DNA of 34,212 nucleotides from Clostridia bacterium (GTDB lineage: Bacteria; Bacillota; Clostridia; Acetivibrionales; DSM-2933). Positions 1-7,068 of this stretch are shown here, in pieces; the first letter of the stretch is position 1; every line of letters begins with the position of its first letter. The stretch lies in NCBI GenBank assembly GCA_026416815.1, contig JAOAEJ010000018.1, forward strand, positions 1 to 34,212, in the 5' to 3' direction. The notes below the pieces were generated by a model. It ran no database searches, was not told the DNA's origin, and was given only the letters and a program-made list of their open reading frames with translations. The translations under genes and the position numbers were made by a program.

Positions 1-2
1 TA

Positions 3-33
3 TAGATAGCGCACCCTAAAACTAACAATTACC
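3..33 (+). repeat. Left terminal inverted repeat of IS630 element
   Basis: It pairs with 1203-1233. The outer CGCAC block and the inner AATTACC block are identical in both ends; the differences cluster in the middle (positions 17-24 of the repeat). Confidence 0.85.
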
Positions 34-87
34 AGTACTCCAAATTGCCAAAGGGCTTTATAATATAAGCCTAAGGGGGAGTATAAA

Positions 88-672
88 ATGAGTAGAAAAA
101 TGGTTGAGGTTAAATCACTTTATGGTTCAACAGTAGAGGATCTAAAACTTATAGCTAACAGCACGGAGAGTAACTATACACGCGATGTTTTGCAAGCGGT
201 AATTCAACGTTATAACGGTGTACCTACAAGCATTATTGCAAGGAATCTCAATAAGTGTAATGCTACAATTGCCAACTACATCAACAAGTGGAATGTGCAA
301 GGGATTGCTTGTATTTCTGACAACAGAGGCGGTAATGTGCCCAGTACACTAACTGATGATATGGTTGAGGATATCCGTGGTGTTGTTAAAAATAAAAGTC
401 CTCACGAGTTTAAATATGAGCATAATCGCTGGAATAGCGATATCTTATCTAGGTACATTGAAGATACTTACGGAAGTAAGTTCTCTAAGTCCTGGGTAAG
501 GAAGCTGCTTAAAAACCTTGGTTTCTCCTACAAGAGGGGCGTATACAAGCCAACTAAGGGAGATATAGATCTCCAAGTAAGTTTCAAAAAAAAATGGCAA
601 CGTTGTTGGAAATTATCGAAAACACAGAGGATTTCTCCCTTTGGGTCTTTGATGAAACAGGTAAAAGGTTAG
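88..672 (+). CDS. IS630 transposase, N-terminal frame (OrfA)
   Basis: This frame encodes the DNA-binding half of an IS630-type transposase. Residues about 30-75 look like a helix-turn-helix region (the IIARNLNKCNATIANYI segment), followed by a second winged-helix-like part around residues 100-155 (KSWVRKLLKNLGFSYKRG), as is typical for the N-terminus of Tc1/IS630 enzymes. ATG 88 has a good ribosome-binding site (AAGGGGGAG at 73-81). The frame runs into nine adenines at 586-594 and, if read straight on, ends at 672 without any catalytic residue. The DDE catalytic half lies in the -1 frame from 594. A -1 slip on the A9 run would fuse both halves into a protein of about 360 residues, the normal length for the family. 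The alternative is that the slip is a disabling mutation or a homopolymer error. Confidence 0.85.
   Translation: MSRKMVEVKSLYGSTVEDLKLIANSTESNYTRDVLQAVIQRYNGVPTSIIARNLNKCNATIANYINKWNVQGIACISDNRGGNVPSTLTDDMVEDIRGVVKNKSPHEFKYEHNRWNSDILSRYIEDTYGSKFSKSWVRKLLKNLGFSYKRGVYKPTKGDIDLQVSFKKKWQRCWKLSKTQRISPFGSLMKQVKG
586..594 (+). other. A9 slippage site, candidate -1 frameshift in transposase
   Basis: Nine consecutive adenines sit where the frame of the N-terminal half (AAA AAA AAA TGG) and the -1 frame of the catalytic half (AAA AAA ATG GCA) overlap. A-runs of this kind are known -1 frameshift signals in several IS families. Whether slippage really occurs is inferred. Confidence 0.65.
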
Positions 673-1181
673 AGTCCAACAACTTCTACTCCTGGAGTCC
701 TATAGGTAAACCAACGATGATTGAGCGTAACGGCTGTCATAAGGGACTTAATATAATCGGAGCTACTGAAGTGTCAAAGCACTTTGAATTCCTTTACCAT
801 CAATATACCAAGGAAGATGGCTCCGTGACAGCTGCACACATTGCTAATTTCCTTGAGCAACTACTGCTCCACGATAGAAGTTTGGGGAGTAAAGTGACGT
901 TCATCCAATGGGATAATGCTACAATCCACAAAGGAAAGGAAGTAAAGCAATTGTTGAAAGACCATGAAAGTGATTTATTTGTATTACACCAACCTCCCTA
1001 CTCACCAGAACTCAATCCCCAAGAGGAGATGTGGCACTGGATGAAAAACTTTATTGCGAAAGCTTCTGCTGCAAAGAACGTGCAGGAACTTTCTGATACC
1101 ATAAAACAGTTTAAGGCATACGTTGCTGCTAATAAAGATAAGGTCAAAAAGCGTCTTTATGCTGGCAACTGGTTTAAATAA
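594..1181 (+). CDS. IS630 transposase, DDE catalytic frame (OrfB)
   Basis: This is the catalytic domain of the transposase. The acidic triad is visible: Asp20 (WVFDETG), Asp107 (IQWDNATIHKG) and Glu144 in SPELNPQEEMW, giving a D-D-36-E arrangement normal for IS630. The tail after the triad (KRLYAGNWFK) also fits the family. The listed ATG at 594 is the last A of the nine-adenine run, with no ribosome-binding site of its own, so this part is more likely made as a fusion with the upstream frame by -1 frameshifting than started here. All three catalytic residues and both element ends are present, so the copy may be active. The function is transposition by cut-and-paste at TA sites. Confidence 0.85.
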   Translation: MATLLEIIENTEDFSLWVFDETGKRLESNNFYSWSPIGKPTMIERNGCHKGLNIIGATEVSKHFEFLYHQYTKEDGSVTAAHIANFLEQLLLHDRSLGSKVTFIQWDNATIHKGKEVKQLLKDHESDLFVLHQPPYSPELNPQEEMWHWMKNFIAKASAAKNVQELSDTIKQFKAYVAANKDKVKKRLYAGNWFK

Positions 1182-1202
1182 ATTACACAGACTTGGCAAT
1201 TT

Positions 1203-1233
1203 GGTAATTACTAAGGCTAGAGTGCGTTAACTA
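1203..1233 (-). repeat. Right terminal inverted repeat of IS630 element
   Basis: This is the reverse complement partner of 3-33, followed directly by the TA duplication at 1234-1235. Confidence 0.85.
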
Positions 1234-1339
1234 TATAGATAACCAAACTTAAAAGTGAATTTTTCCAGCTAGGGAAACACCACTTATCACAGGTATTTCC
1301 CTAGCTGGAAATCACTAAGTTTAACTTTGATTATCTATA
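1234..1339. repeat. 106-bp imperfect palindrome next to the IS element
   Basis: The core is a perfect 16-bp stem (1262-1277 with 1296-1311, TTTCCAGCTAGGGAAA) around an 18-nt loop. Weaker pairing continues outward: AAACTTA...AGTGA with TCACTAAGTTT, then TATAGATAA near 1234 with TTATCTATA near 1339. It begins at the TA duplication of the IS and covers the stop codon of the minus-strand gene at 1335. Neither strand has a U-tract after the stem, so it is not a standard terminator. It looks like a small palindromic repeat (MITE-like), split from its left neighbourhood by the IS insertion. Confidence 0.6.
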
Positions 1340-2588
1340 CAACAAAATAATAGTTGTTTACATAGGATATGGTGTATATTACATTAAAGCTGAAAAGTAA
1401 TATAGTAAACAAGAATTCAACAACGCGGTTTTTACTTCCCAGGATCCCCATAAATATAAAGAGGGGAAAGCTTGCCATATAATACCTTACCATGCTTGTC
1501 ATGGATGTTGAGGCACTGCTCAGGGGTATAAGAATCAGAATAAGTCCATATACCAAAAGCTCTACCCCAAACAACTGAGGCTTTTTCCGATTAACCAGCA
1601 TATAAACAAGAAACGCTGTATAAACGCAAAACGCCAGCAAAGTAAAAATATAGCTTGCCAGCCCAAGATCCCATCCGCCGCAGCCTACAAAGGTAGGGTA
1701 GAATAAATACCCCAGGTATGCCATAAACGGCATTGAAGCAGTCCTACCCCAATTTTTAAGCTCATTGAAGACCGCAAAAAAGTCTCCGGTCAGGAAATAC
1801 ATATATGTAAAGAACGAAAGCAGAGGTATACCCGATAGTAAAAGGTATACGTAGTGCTTAATATGGATCTTGAGAGGGTTAAAACGTGCCTCCTTAAATA
1901 AATAAAACGCTATAATCACCAAGTTTGCTATTCCCGGTATCCTTGTTACGGTAGATATGCTGGCAACAAGGATTGCCCAGCCCAACCGCTTCTTTATCAA
2001 TAGATACATAGAGAGTGCCGAAAGGAAAATAAACAGGCTTTCGGTGTAGACTATGGATAAATATATGGAAGCAGGGTATAGGAGAAGGTATATTACAGAT
2101 TTTTGTGCAATACCTTTATCCCCGGTAACCTCTTGGGCTATACGGTAAACGAAGTACAAGCCCATAATCCCGAAAAGGTTAGACAAGATAAACCCTATAT
2201 AGCTCATTTTTATCGGTATAATAAAATGCAGAAGGCTCATTAGCAGAGGATACAAAGGGAAAAACGGCCAGTTGGCATAGGGGTGCTTTTGATCCATCCT
2301 ATATTTATCATAACCTTTCTCCGCCATCCTCACGTAAAAGTGGCTATCAAACTTAACAAAGTTATCAAGGGTAGGAAATTGTGTATCCTTAATAAACTCA
2401 GGAAGCTGCATTTTCGGTCTGCCGGAGCCCTCAGGGACTGTATATTTTGGTTGGATATGATACTTGGAAAACAGGTTATATCCAAAGTAGCTTACAGTAT
2501 AGATACCCACCCTGCTTATAACAAATATTGCAATTATGAATGCTATGCTTCTAATTATACGATTCTCTCTTAAATTCAAAATACTCAC
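1335..2588 (-). CDS. PIG-V-like GT-C mannosyltransferase family membrane protein
   Basis: A polytopic membrane protein of 417 residues with about ten hydrophobic segments. The first long extracytoplasmic loop holds FDSHFYVRMAEKGYD followed by NWPFFPLYPLLM, the pattern of bacterial proteins related to PIG-V (GPI mannosyltransferase 2), a GT-C fold that uses polyprenyl-phosphate sugars outside the membrane. The donor and acceptor are not known from sequence. It runs divergently from the GT2/DUF2304/GT-C operon that starts at 2894, whose first gene could make its lipid-linked donor. The start is a GTG at 2588 with AGGACGG close upstream; a TTG three codons later is also possible. The stop lies inside the palindrome at 1234-1339. 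Confidence 0.75.
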   Translation of the reverse strand: MSILNLRENRIIRSIAFIIAIFVISRVGIYTVSYFGYNLFSKYHIQPKYTVPEGSGRPKMQLPEFIKDTQFPTLDNFVKFDSHFYVRMAEKGYDKYRMDQKHPYANWPFFPLYPLLMSLLHFIIPIKMSYIGFILSNLFGIMGLYFVYRIAQEVTGDKGIAQKSVIYLLLYPASIYLSIVYTESLFIFLSALSMYLLIKKRLGWAILVASISTVTRIPGIANLVIIAFYLFKEARFNPLKIHIKHYVYLLLSGIPLLSFFTYMYFLTGDFFAVFNELKNWGRTASMPFMAYLGYLFYPTFVGCGGWDLGLASYIFTLLAFCVYTAFLVYMLVNRKKPQLFGVELLVYGLILILIPLSSASTSMTSMVRYYMASFPLFIFMGILGSKNRVVEFLFTILLFSFNVIYTISYVNNYYFVV

Positions 2589-2893
2589 CCGTCCTGTTTT
2601 TTTACTAAACCAAATTTTAGCACAATAAAGGCTATTTATCTACATAATAAGATTAAAATTAGGCACATTTAACAAAATATTAGCAAGTTATATCTATAAT
2701 GAATTGTTAACCTTAAGTATAATTTTAATCCATATTGTGTAAATTATTTACTTCTATTTTGTTAAACGGATTAAAGGAGAATGTAGGTGTAGGGTTGCGT
2801 ACCGCATAGTATACAACGGTTTTACAAAAAATAAAGGATATGATATACTGCTCATAGTATTTAGAACCTTGAGGCTCTAAGGAGGTACATAGT
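2589..2893. other. Divergent intergenic region with the promoter of the GT2 operon
   Basis: An AT-rich region between divergent genes. It holds the strong plus-strand promoter at 2821-2849 and the GT2 ribosome-binding site GGAGG at 2881-2885. I found no equally clear promoter for the minus-strand gene. Confidence 0.6.
2821..2849 (+). promoter_or_regulatory. SigA-type promoter of the GT2-DUF2304-GT-C operon
   Basis: TTTACA (2821-2826), a 17-bp spacer, then TATACT (2844-2849) preceded by TGA, which adds an extended -10. It lies 45 bp before the GT2 start and is the best promoter in this gap. Confidence 0.7.
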
Positions 2894-3601
2894 TTGATTG
2901 AACCGAAAATTCTCGTAATAATCCCTGCGTATAACGAGGAAGAATCAATAGACAATGTAATACGTAAAATAAAGTACTACTCAAACGTAGATATTGTAGT
3001 AGTAAATGACGGGTCAAAGGATGGTACTGCTAAGAAGGCTTTGAAAGAGGGAGTAAGGGTTATAACTCTTCCATTCAATCTGGGTATTGGAGGCGCAATG
3101 CAAACCGGGTACATATTTGCCAGGGACAATCACTATGACATAGCTATTCAGATAGACGGTGACGGACAACATGACCCTCTATACCTGGACAAGCTTATAG
3201 AACCTCTAAAGCAAGACAGATGTGATATGGCTATTGGCTCCAGATATGTGGAAGAGACTGCCTACAGGTCTTCGGTAACAAGGCGCATGGGTATGATATT
3301 CTTCTCATGGCTTATCTATGCACTTACCGGCTGGAAGATTAAAGACACCACCTCGGGATTTAGAGCAGTAAATAGAAAAATAATAGAATACTATGCCGGG
3401 AGTTATCCCACCGACTACCCTGAGGTTGACGTACTGGTAAGACTTCATAAGAAAAGGTTCAGGGTAATGGAAGTACCTGTAGAAATGCTTGAAAGGCAGG
3501 GAGGGAGCTCATCTATTACCCCTCTGAAGTCTATATACTACATGGTAAAGGTAAGCACTTCCTTAGTTATCAGTTCGCTGCGTTCAGGAGGTATGTCATG
3601 A
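2894..3601 (+). CDS. GT2 glycosyltransferase, polyprenyl-phosphate mannose/glucose synthase-like
   Basis: A GT-A enzyme of 235 residues related to dolichol-phosphate mannose synthase. It probably moves a hexose from a nucleotide sugar to polyprenyl phosphate on the cytoplasmic side. Seen: the N-terminal nucleotide-binding strand with IIPAYNEE (residues 9-16), VVNDGSKDGT (37-45), the metal-binding DGDGQHD (88-94) and a basic C-terminal part with RQGGSSS. There is no C-terminal membrane pair, unlike the GtrB type; the next gene, DUF2304, may supply the membrane part. The start is TTG 2894, chosen because GGAGG lies 8 nt upstream. The stop overlaps the DUF2304 start (ATGA), so the two are translationally coupled. 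The hexose type cannot be told from sequence. Confidence 0.85.
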   Translation: MIEPKILVIIPAYNEEESIDNVIRKIKYYSNVDIVVVNDGSKDGTAKKALKEGVRVITLPFNLGIGGAMQTGYIFARDNHYDIAIQIDGDGQHDPLYLDKLIEPLKQDRCDMAIGSRYVEETAYRSSVTRRMGMIFFSWLIYALTGWKIKDTTSGFRAVNRKIIEYYAGSYPTDYPEVDVLVRLHKKRFRVMEVPVEMLERQGGSSSITPLKSIYYMVKVSTSLVISSLRSGGMS

Positions 3602-3969
3602 TTTTTAGTGTATATATGCTTTCTATAGGATTTAGCATACTGTTTCTCCTGGTAATTATCGAAATGGTAAGAAAGAATAAGCTTTTAGAGAAATACTCGC
3701 TACTATGGATATTTTTTGGCGTGATACTGTTGTTGCTATCCAGCACACCGGTATTTATAGAGCGGATTGCCGGTTTAATGGACATAAAGTATGCACCTTC
3801 GGTATTATTCTTATTCGGTATGGTGTATCTGATAGTATATTGCTTTCACATTACAATGGTTTTCTCAAAACAATCGGAGAAGATTACGCGCCTTAATCAG
3901 GAGTTAGCTATATTAAAGGAGAAGCTGGAAAACGATAAGCAAAACAAAGAGGGTGGCCAGGGAGGTTAG
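3598..3969 (+). CDS. DUF2304 family small membrane protein
   Basis: A protein of 123 residues with three hydrophobic helices (about 1-22, 35-53 and 67-88) and a charged, coiled-coil-like cytoplasmic tail (SEKITRLNQELAILKEKLEN). This is the layout of DUF2304 proteins, which are nearly always encoded next to a dolichol-phosphate mannose synthase-like GT2. It starts inside the stop of that gene (ATGA overlap), so the two are probably made in equal amounts. Its likely role, inferred from neighbourhood, is to anchor the GT2 at the membrane or to help flip the lipid-linked sugar. The biochemical function is not established. Confidence 0.8.
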   Translation: MIFSVYMLSIGFSILFLLVIIEMVRKNKLLEKYSLLWIFFGVILLLLSSTPVFIERIAGLMDIKYAPSVLFLFGMVYLIVYCFHITMVFSKQSEKITRLNQELAILKEKLENDKQNKEGGQGG

Positions 3970-3974
3970 TAGAT

Positions 3975-5441
3975 ATGCTTAAAAATAGAATTTTTTCTTT
4001 TATAGTGTATGCAGCAGTGGTCTTATTGGGTATCATTACACTTTGTGCACTATTTATCAAAACTCCCGCTGTCTTAAGACTGTCTGCAATCCTGACTGCT
4101 GCCGCCCAATTTATCGGAGTTGCAGTTTTTTTTATCCTATACTACCTATTACATAAGAAAGATTTATTCAGGAACAAAACAGCCTTTTTTGTGTGCCTTT
4201 TTATCATTACAGTTATTCCAAGGCTGGTGTGGGTATTACTGGTCGATACTGCTCCTATCTCCGACTTCAAGCACCTGCATAATTACGGTGTAAATGCGAG
4301 TAATGGAGACTTTGCAGGGTATGTGAAGTTTTATAGTATATTTCCCTTCAAGTTTGGATACGGCTTGATTTTGGCATTGCTGTACAAGCTTTTTGGTGCA
4401 AGTGTACTTGTTGTTAAGCTTTTTAATATAGTGCTTTCGGTATGCCTTGCATTCCTTATATACTGGATAGGCAACATGGTTTTCAATGAAAAATCAGCGC
4501 GTACAGCTTCCATATTAGTTGCCCTATGGCCCGCCCAAATAATGTACAGCTCTGTGTTGGCTTCAGAACATGTATTTATAGTTTTTTTTGTACTGGCAAT
4601 AGGCTTGTTTATAAAGTACTTTAGCCGCTTAGGGGCAAAGGGAAATGTTTGGATGGTTATTACAGGTATAGCTATGGCTGCGGCTCAGCTTGTACGGCCT
4701 ATATCCTCAATGCTTCTTCCGGTTTTTGCAGTGTTTTTGCTTTTGTTTGTGAAATTTAATGGCGGGGAATTGAAAAGCCTTGGTAAAAAAACTGTGTTAA
4801 TAGCTCTAGCTGCTCTGGGCTTTTTTATAACTCTTACTGCAGTTAATATCCCTGTTGAGAAGCTTACCGGAGTGGCTGTTTCACGCGCATCTTCAGGATT
4901 CAACCTGATGATAGGTACAAACTATAAATCTTTAGGAATGTTTAATAAAGAGGATTTTGGGATTATTGAAAAGCTAAACTATGATTTTAATAAAATACAT
5001 AAGGAAGCAACACGTTTAGCTATTGAAAGAATTAAGTCCAATCCCGTTCAGTTCGGAAAGTTGGCTGTAAAGAAATTTATTATACAATGGGGCGATGAGA
5101 CCTACGGGCATTATTGGAGTACGCTGGAGTTTGAAAAGAAAAGTAAATTTAACGATATAGCCAAAAACAACAGGGGAAAGCTTGGGGCAATTTCACAGCT
5201 ACACTATGTAGTAGTTTTGATTTTTGCAGCTGTAGGCTGTGTATTCATACGCCGTAATTCTATATACACAGCAGTTATATTCCTATTGATTTTCGGAGGT
5301 ATGGCTGCTGCCTATACATTCCTTGAGGTGCAGGGCCGATATCATTTTCCCGCAGTACCGCTTTTTCTACTTATGGCAGGCTATGGCCTTGAGCGTATGG
5401 CAGATACGGTGGGAAAGTATAAAAGTAGGAATGAAGTATAA
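3975..5441 (+). CDS. GT-C (GT39/ArnT-like) membrane glycosyltransferase
   Basis: A protein of 488 residues with roughly a dozen membrane segments. After the third helix a loop carries an acidic pair in DTAPISDFKHLHNYG, where GT39/GT83 enzymes hold their catalytic aspartate. Further features are LVVKLFNIVLSVCLAFLIYWIG, typical of the family, a periplasmic domain around residues 290-380 and the final EVQGRYHFPAVPLFLLMAGYGL, very like the C-terminal GRYHfP.lPll motif of these proteins. It probably transfers a sugar from polyprenyl phosphate to a surface glycan, lipid or protein. It lies 5 nt after DUF2304, with GGGAGG upstream of ATG 3975, in the same operon as the GT2 that could supply its donor. 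The acceptor is unknown. Confidence 0.78.
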   Translation: MLKNRIFSFIVYAAVVLLGIITLCALFIKTPAVLRLSAILTAAAQFIGVAVFFILYYLLHKKDLFRNKTAFFVCLFIITVIPRLVWVLLVDTAPISDFKHLHNYGVNASNGDFAGYVKFYSIFPFKFGYGLILALLYKLFGASVLVVKLFNIVLSVCLAFLIYWIGNMVFNEKSARTASILVALWPAQIMYSSVLASEHVFIVFFVLAIGLFIKYFSRLGAKGNVWMVITGIAMAAAQLVRPISSMLLPVFAVFLLLFVKFNGGELKSLGKKTVLIALAALGFFITLTAVNIPVEKLTGVAVSRASSGFNLMIGTNYKSLGMFNKEDFGIIEKLNYDFNKIHKEATRLAIERIKSNPVQFGKLAVKKFIIQWGDETYGHYWSTLEFEKKSKFNDIAKNNRGKLGAISQLHYVVVLIFAAVGCVFIRRNSIYTAVIFLLIFGGMAAAYTFLEVQGRYHFPAVPLFLLMAGYGLERMADTVGKYKSRNEV

Positions 5442-5555
5442 GTGGTATACACATACACTTACATTGACTAAATTTACATTAATATGCATAATAGGTTTGT
5501 ATAAATCACAAAATTATAACAAAATTTAGAATTGAGGATTTATATAAATAGTGAC

Positions 5556-6803
5556 ATGGAAAGAAGATTTGTTTTAAAGATACTTTTTAGTATAGTTATA
5601 GTAGGCTTGACGCTAAGGATAGGGTTTTTACTTATAAATATCGATAACTTTAGGCTGTACGGCGACGCAAAGAACTATATACTTATGTCCCACCAGCTTG
5701 TAGAAAACGGTATATATGGCTACAGTGCCGATGGGAAGTCCGGCAGTCCAAATGCATTCGTCACACCGGGGTATCCCCTTTTTTTGAGCGTAGTTTACTC
5801 GATATTCCGTGACCCATATACTCAGATTACTATAGTACGAATACTTCAGGCCGTTATAGGAAGTGCTTCAGCGCTTCTGGCATTTCTGGCGGTATACAGA
5901 ATTTTCAGAAGGAATGATGTTGCCCTTCTAACTGCCTTTTTTGTTGCATTTTATCCTACCTACATAGAGTCTACCGTTTTTATATTGACTGAAGTTACAG
6001 CCCTAGCCACAATGCTGCTTTACTTTTACTTGGCAACAGCTGGGTTACAAGATAATAAGGGATACTTAAATGTTATAGCAGGGTTGGCTTTTGCAATACA
6101 TATTCTTGTAAGGCCAGCTCTGCTGCCTCTGTTTGTTATTCCCTTCATATATGCGTATTTTAAGCATTACAGGACAAGAAGGCATGAATTGCTCATTCGC
6201 TTTATACAAAGTGCTTTGGGTTTTATCGTTGTAATGCTGCCGTGGTGGATTAGAAATTACACTGTATTGGATTCGATAATCATTACTGCTACCGGTTCAG
6301 GGCATCCCTTGCTTGGAGGTACTTATCCCTTTTTGACGAATATTTTCTGGGATGCCAGTGATGAGGTTATGGGGAGCACAGCCCTTCAGATAGCGTATGC
6401 GAAGAAAAGGATTATTAATGGTTTTTTGACTCAGCCTATACTGTACCTGAAATGGTATACCGCAGGTAAAGTCTATGAGATGTTTTCCAAGCCCTGGCTT
6501 TACGACCATATGCTGTTTGCTAATCCGTGGCGGTATATCCATCTGCCTTTTGTAAATATATTTTATGTTGTTTTCCACGGTTTGTTTATGAGTCTGGGGA
6601 TAATAGGAGTTTTTTTAAACTCTTATGTGGATAAAATTAACCGTATGATTGGAGTATATTTGTTTTTATTCCTGAGCTTATACTTGTTCTTTATTCCTGC
6701 AAATCGGTATGCTTACCAACTTATGTTCTTCCTAATGGTAGAGGCTGCCTTCCTGATTTGCAATATTACGGGGAAGCTAAGGAGATATCTAAGACAGGTC
6801 TGA
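5556..6803 (+). CDS. Second GT39/ArnT-like membrane glycosyltransferase
   Basis: A polytopic protein of about 415 residues. The first extracytoplasmic loop has LYGDAKNYILMSHQL and TPGYPLFLSVVY, the classical aspartate and TPGYPL motifs of GT39/GT83 enzymes that use lipid-phosphate sugars. The end has IPANRYAYQLMFFLMVEAAFL, the Arg-Tyr motif near the last helix. I chose ATG 5556; an in-frame TTG at 5532 would add eight residues, but neither has a well-placed ribosome-binding site (a GAGG at 5534-5537 is 18 nt before the ATG). It follows the previous GT-C gene by 114 bp and is likely part of the same transcript. A large structured repeat and a converging gene follow. Confidence 0.75.
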   Translation: MERRFVLKILFSIVIVGLTLRIGFLLINIDNFRLYGDAKNYILMSHQLVENGIYGYSADGKSGSPNAFVTPGYPLFLSVVYSIFRDPYTQITIVRILQAVIGSASALLAFLAVYRIFRRNDVALLTAFFVAFYPTYIESTVFILTEVTALATMLLYFYLATAGLQDNKGYLNVIAGLAFAIHILVRPALLPLFVIPFIYAYFKHYRTRRHELLIRFIQSALGFIVVMLPWWIRNYTVLDSIIITATGSGHPLLGGTYPFLTNIFWDASDEVMGSTALQIAYAKKRIINGFLTQPILYLKWYTAGKVYEMFSKPWLYDHMLFANPWRYIHLPFVNIFYVVFHGLFMSLGIIGVFLNSYVDKINRMIGVYLFLFLSLYLFFIPANRYAYQLMFFLMVEAAFLICNITGKLRRYLRQV

Positions 6804-6818
6804 CAGAGACTGGGGTAA

Positions 6819-6969
6819 GGGAGAAAGTAATTGCTGTAGTAAAGCTTCATTGACCCGTAAGAAATGACATCCAAGGAAAGTGTATTTATGTGAATACCCT
6901 AGAGACGTTTCCATCAAATACACTTTCCGATGCTATTGAAGGTTTATGGAAGCAATTACTTTACTCCCC
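6819..6969. repeat. 151-bp imperfect palindrome (MITE-like)
   Basis: Outer arms are GGGAG.AAAGTAATTGCT (6819-6835) with its complement at 6951-6969. Middle arms AAGCTTCATTG and TATTGAAGGTTT pair weakly. The inner arms GGAAAGTGTATTT (6875-6887) and AAATACACTTTCC (6916-6928) are perfect. The whole folds as one long hairpin between two converging genes. It has no ORF. Confidence 0.65.
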
Positions 6970-6980
6970 TAAGCAAAATT

Positions 6981-7022
6981 TTTAGAGTAACACATATAGC
7001 TAGCTATATGTGTTACTCTAAA
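6981..7022. repeat. 42-bp perfect palindrome
   Basis: Both halves of 21 bp are exact reverse complements, meeting at AGCT|AGCT (center 7001/7002). It lies between convergent genes, just after the 151-bp palindrome. Neither strand shows a good U-tract afterwards, so a terminator role is possible but not shown. It may also be a cruciform or protein-binding dyad. Confidence 0.7.
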
Positions 7023-7023
7023 G

Positions 7024-7068
7024 AAAAAAGGCTCCGGGCTTGAAAATTAACAAGCCTCAGAACCTTTT
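7024..7068 (-). terminator. Rho-independent terminator of the O-antigen ligase-like gene
   Basis: On the minus strand the arm at 7051-7068 (CAAGCCTCAGAACCTTTT on plus) pairs with 7026-7042 and is followed by six U. The upstream arm encodes the last codons of the gene, and the stop codon (7047-7049) lies in the loop, so the coding end doubles as terminator. Confidence 0.8.

Larger units (their letters stand above)
3..1233 (+). mobile_element. IS630-family insertion sequence, complete
   Basis: An element of 1231 bp bounded by imperfect 31-bp terminal inverted repeats (3-33 and 1203-1233, 22 of 31 positions matching, both outermost tips reading TAG.TA.CGCAC inward). It is flanked by TA on both sides (1-2 and 1234-1235), which is the target duplication expected of the IS630/Tc1 group. 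A second matched subterminal block, CAAATTGCCA, lies at 41-50 with its complement near 1193-1202. It carries one transposase spread over two overlapping frames. The window begins exactly at the TA duplication, so the left flank is unknown; a repeated IS is a usual reason for a contig to stop here. Confidence 0.9.

Noticed and set aside
1262..1311. Standard rho-independent terminator for the PIG-V-like gene
   Set aside because: The 16-bp stem is perfect but no U-tract follows on either strand and the loop is 18 nt; a palindromic repeat explains it better, although it could still slow transcription.
2725..2955. 76-codon minus-strand frame across the GT2 promoter
   Set aside because: It covers the promoter and the GT2 start, lacks a ribosome-binding site and resembles no protein.
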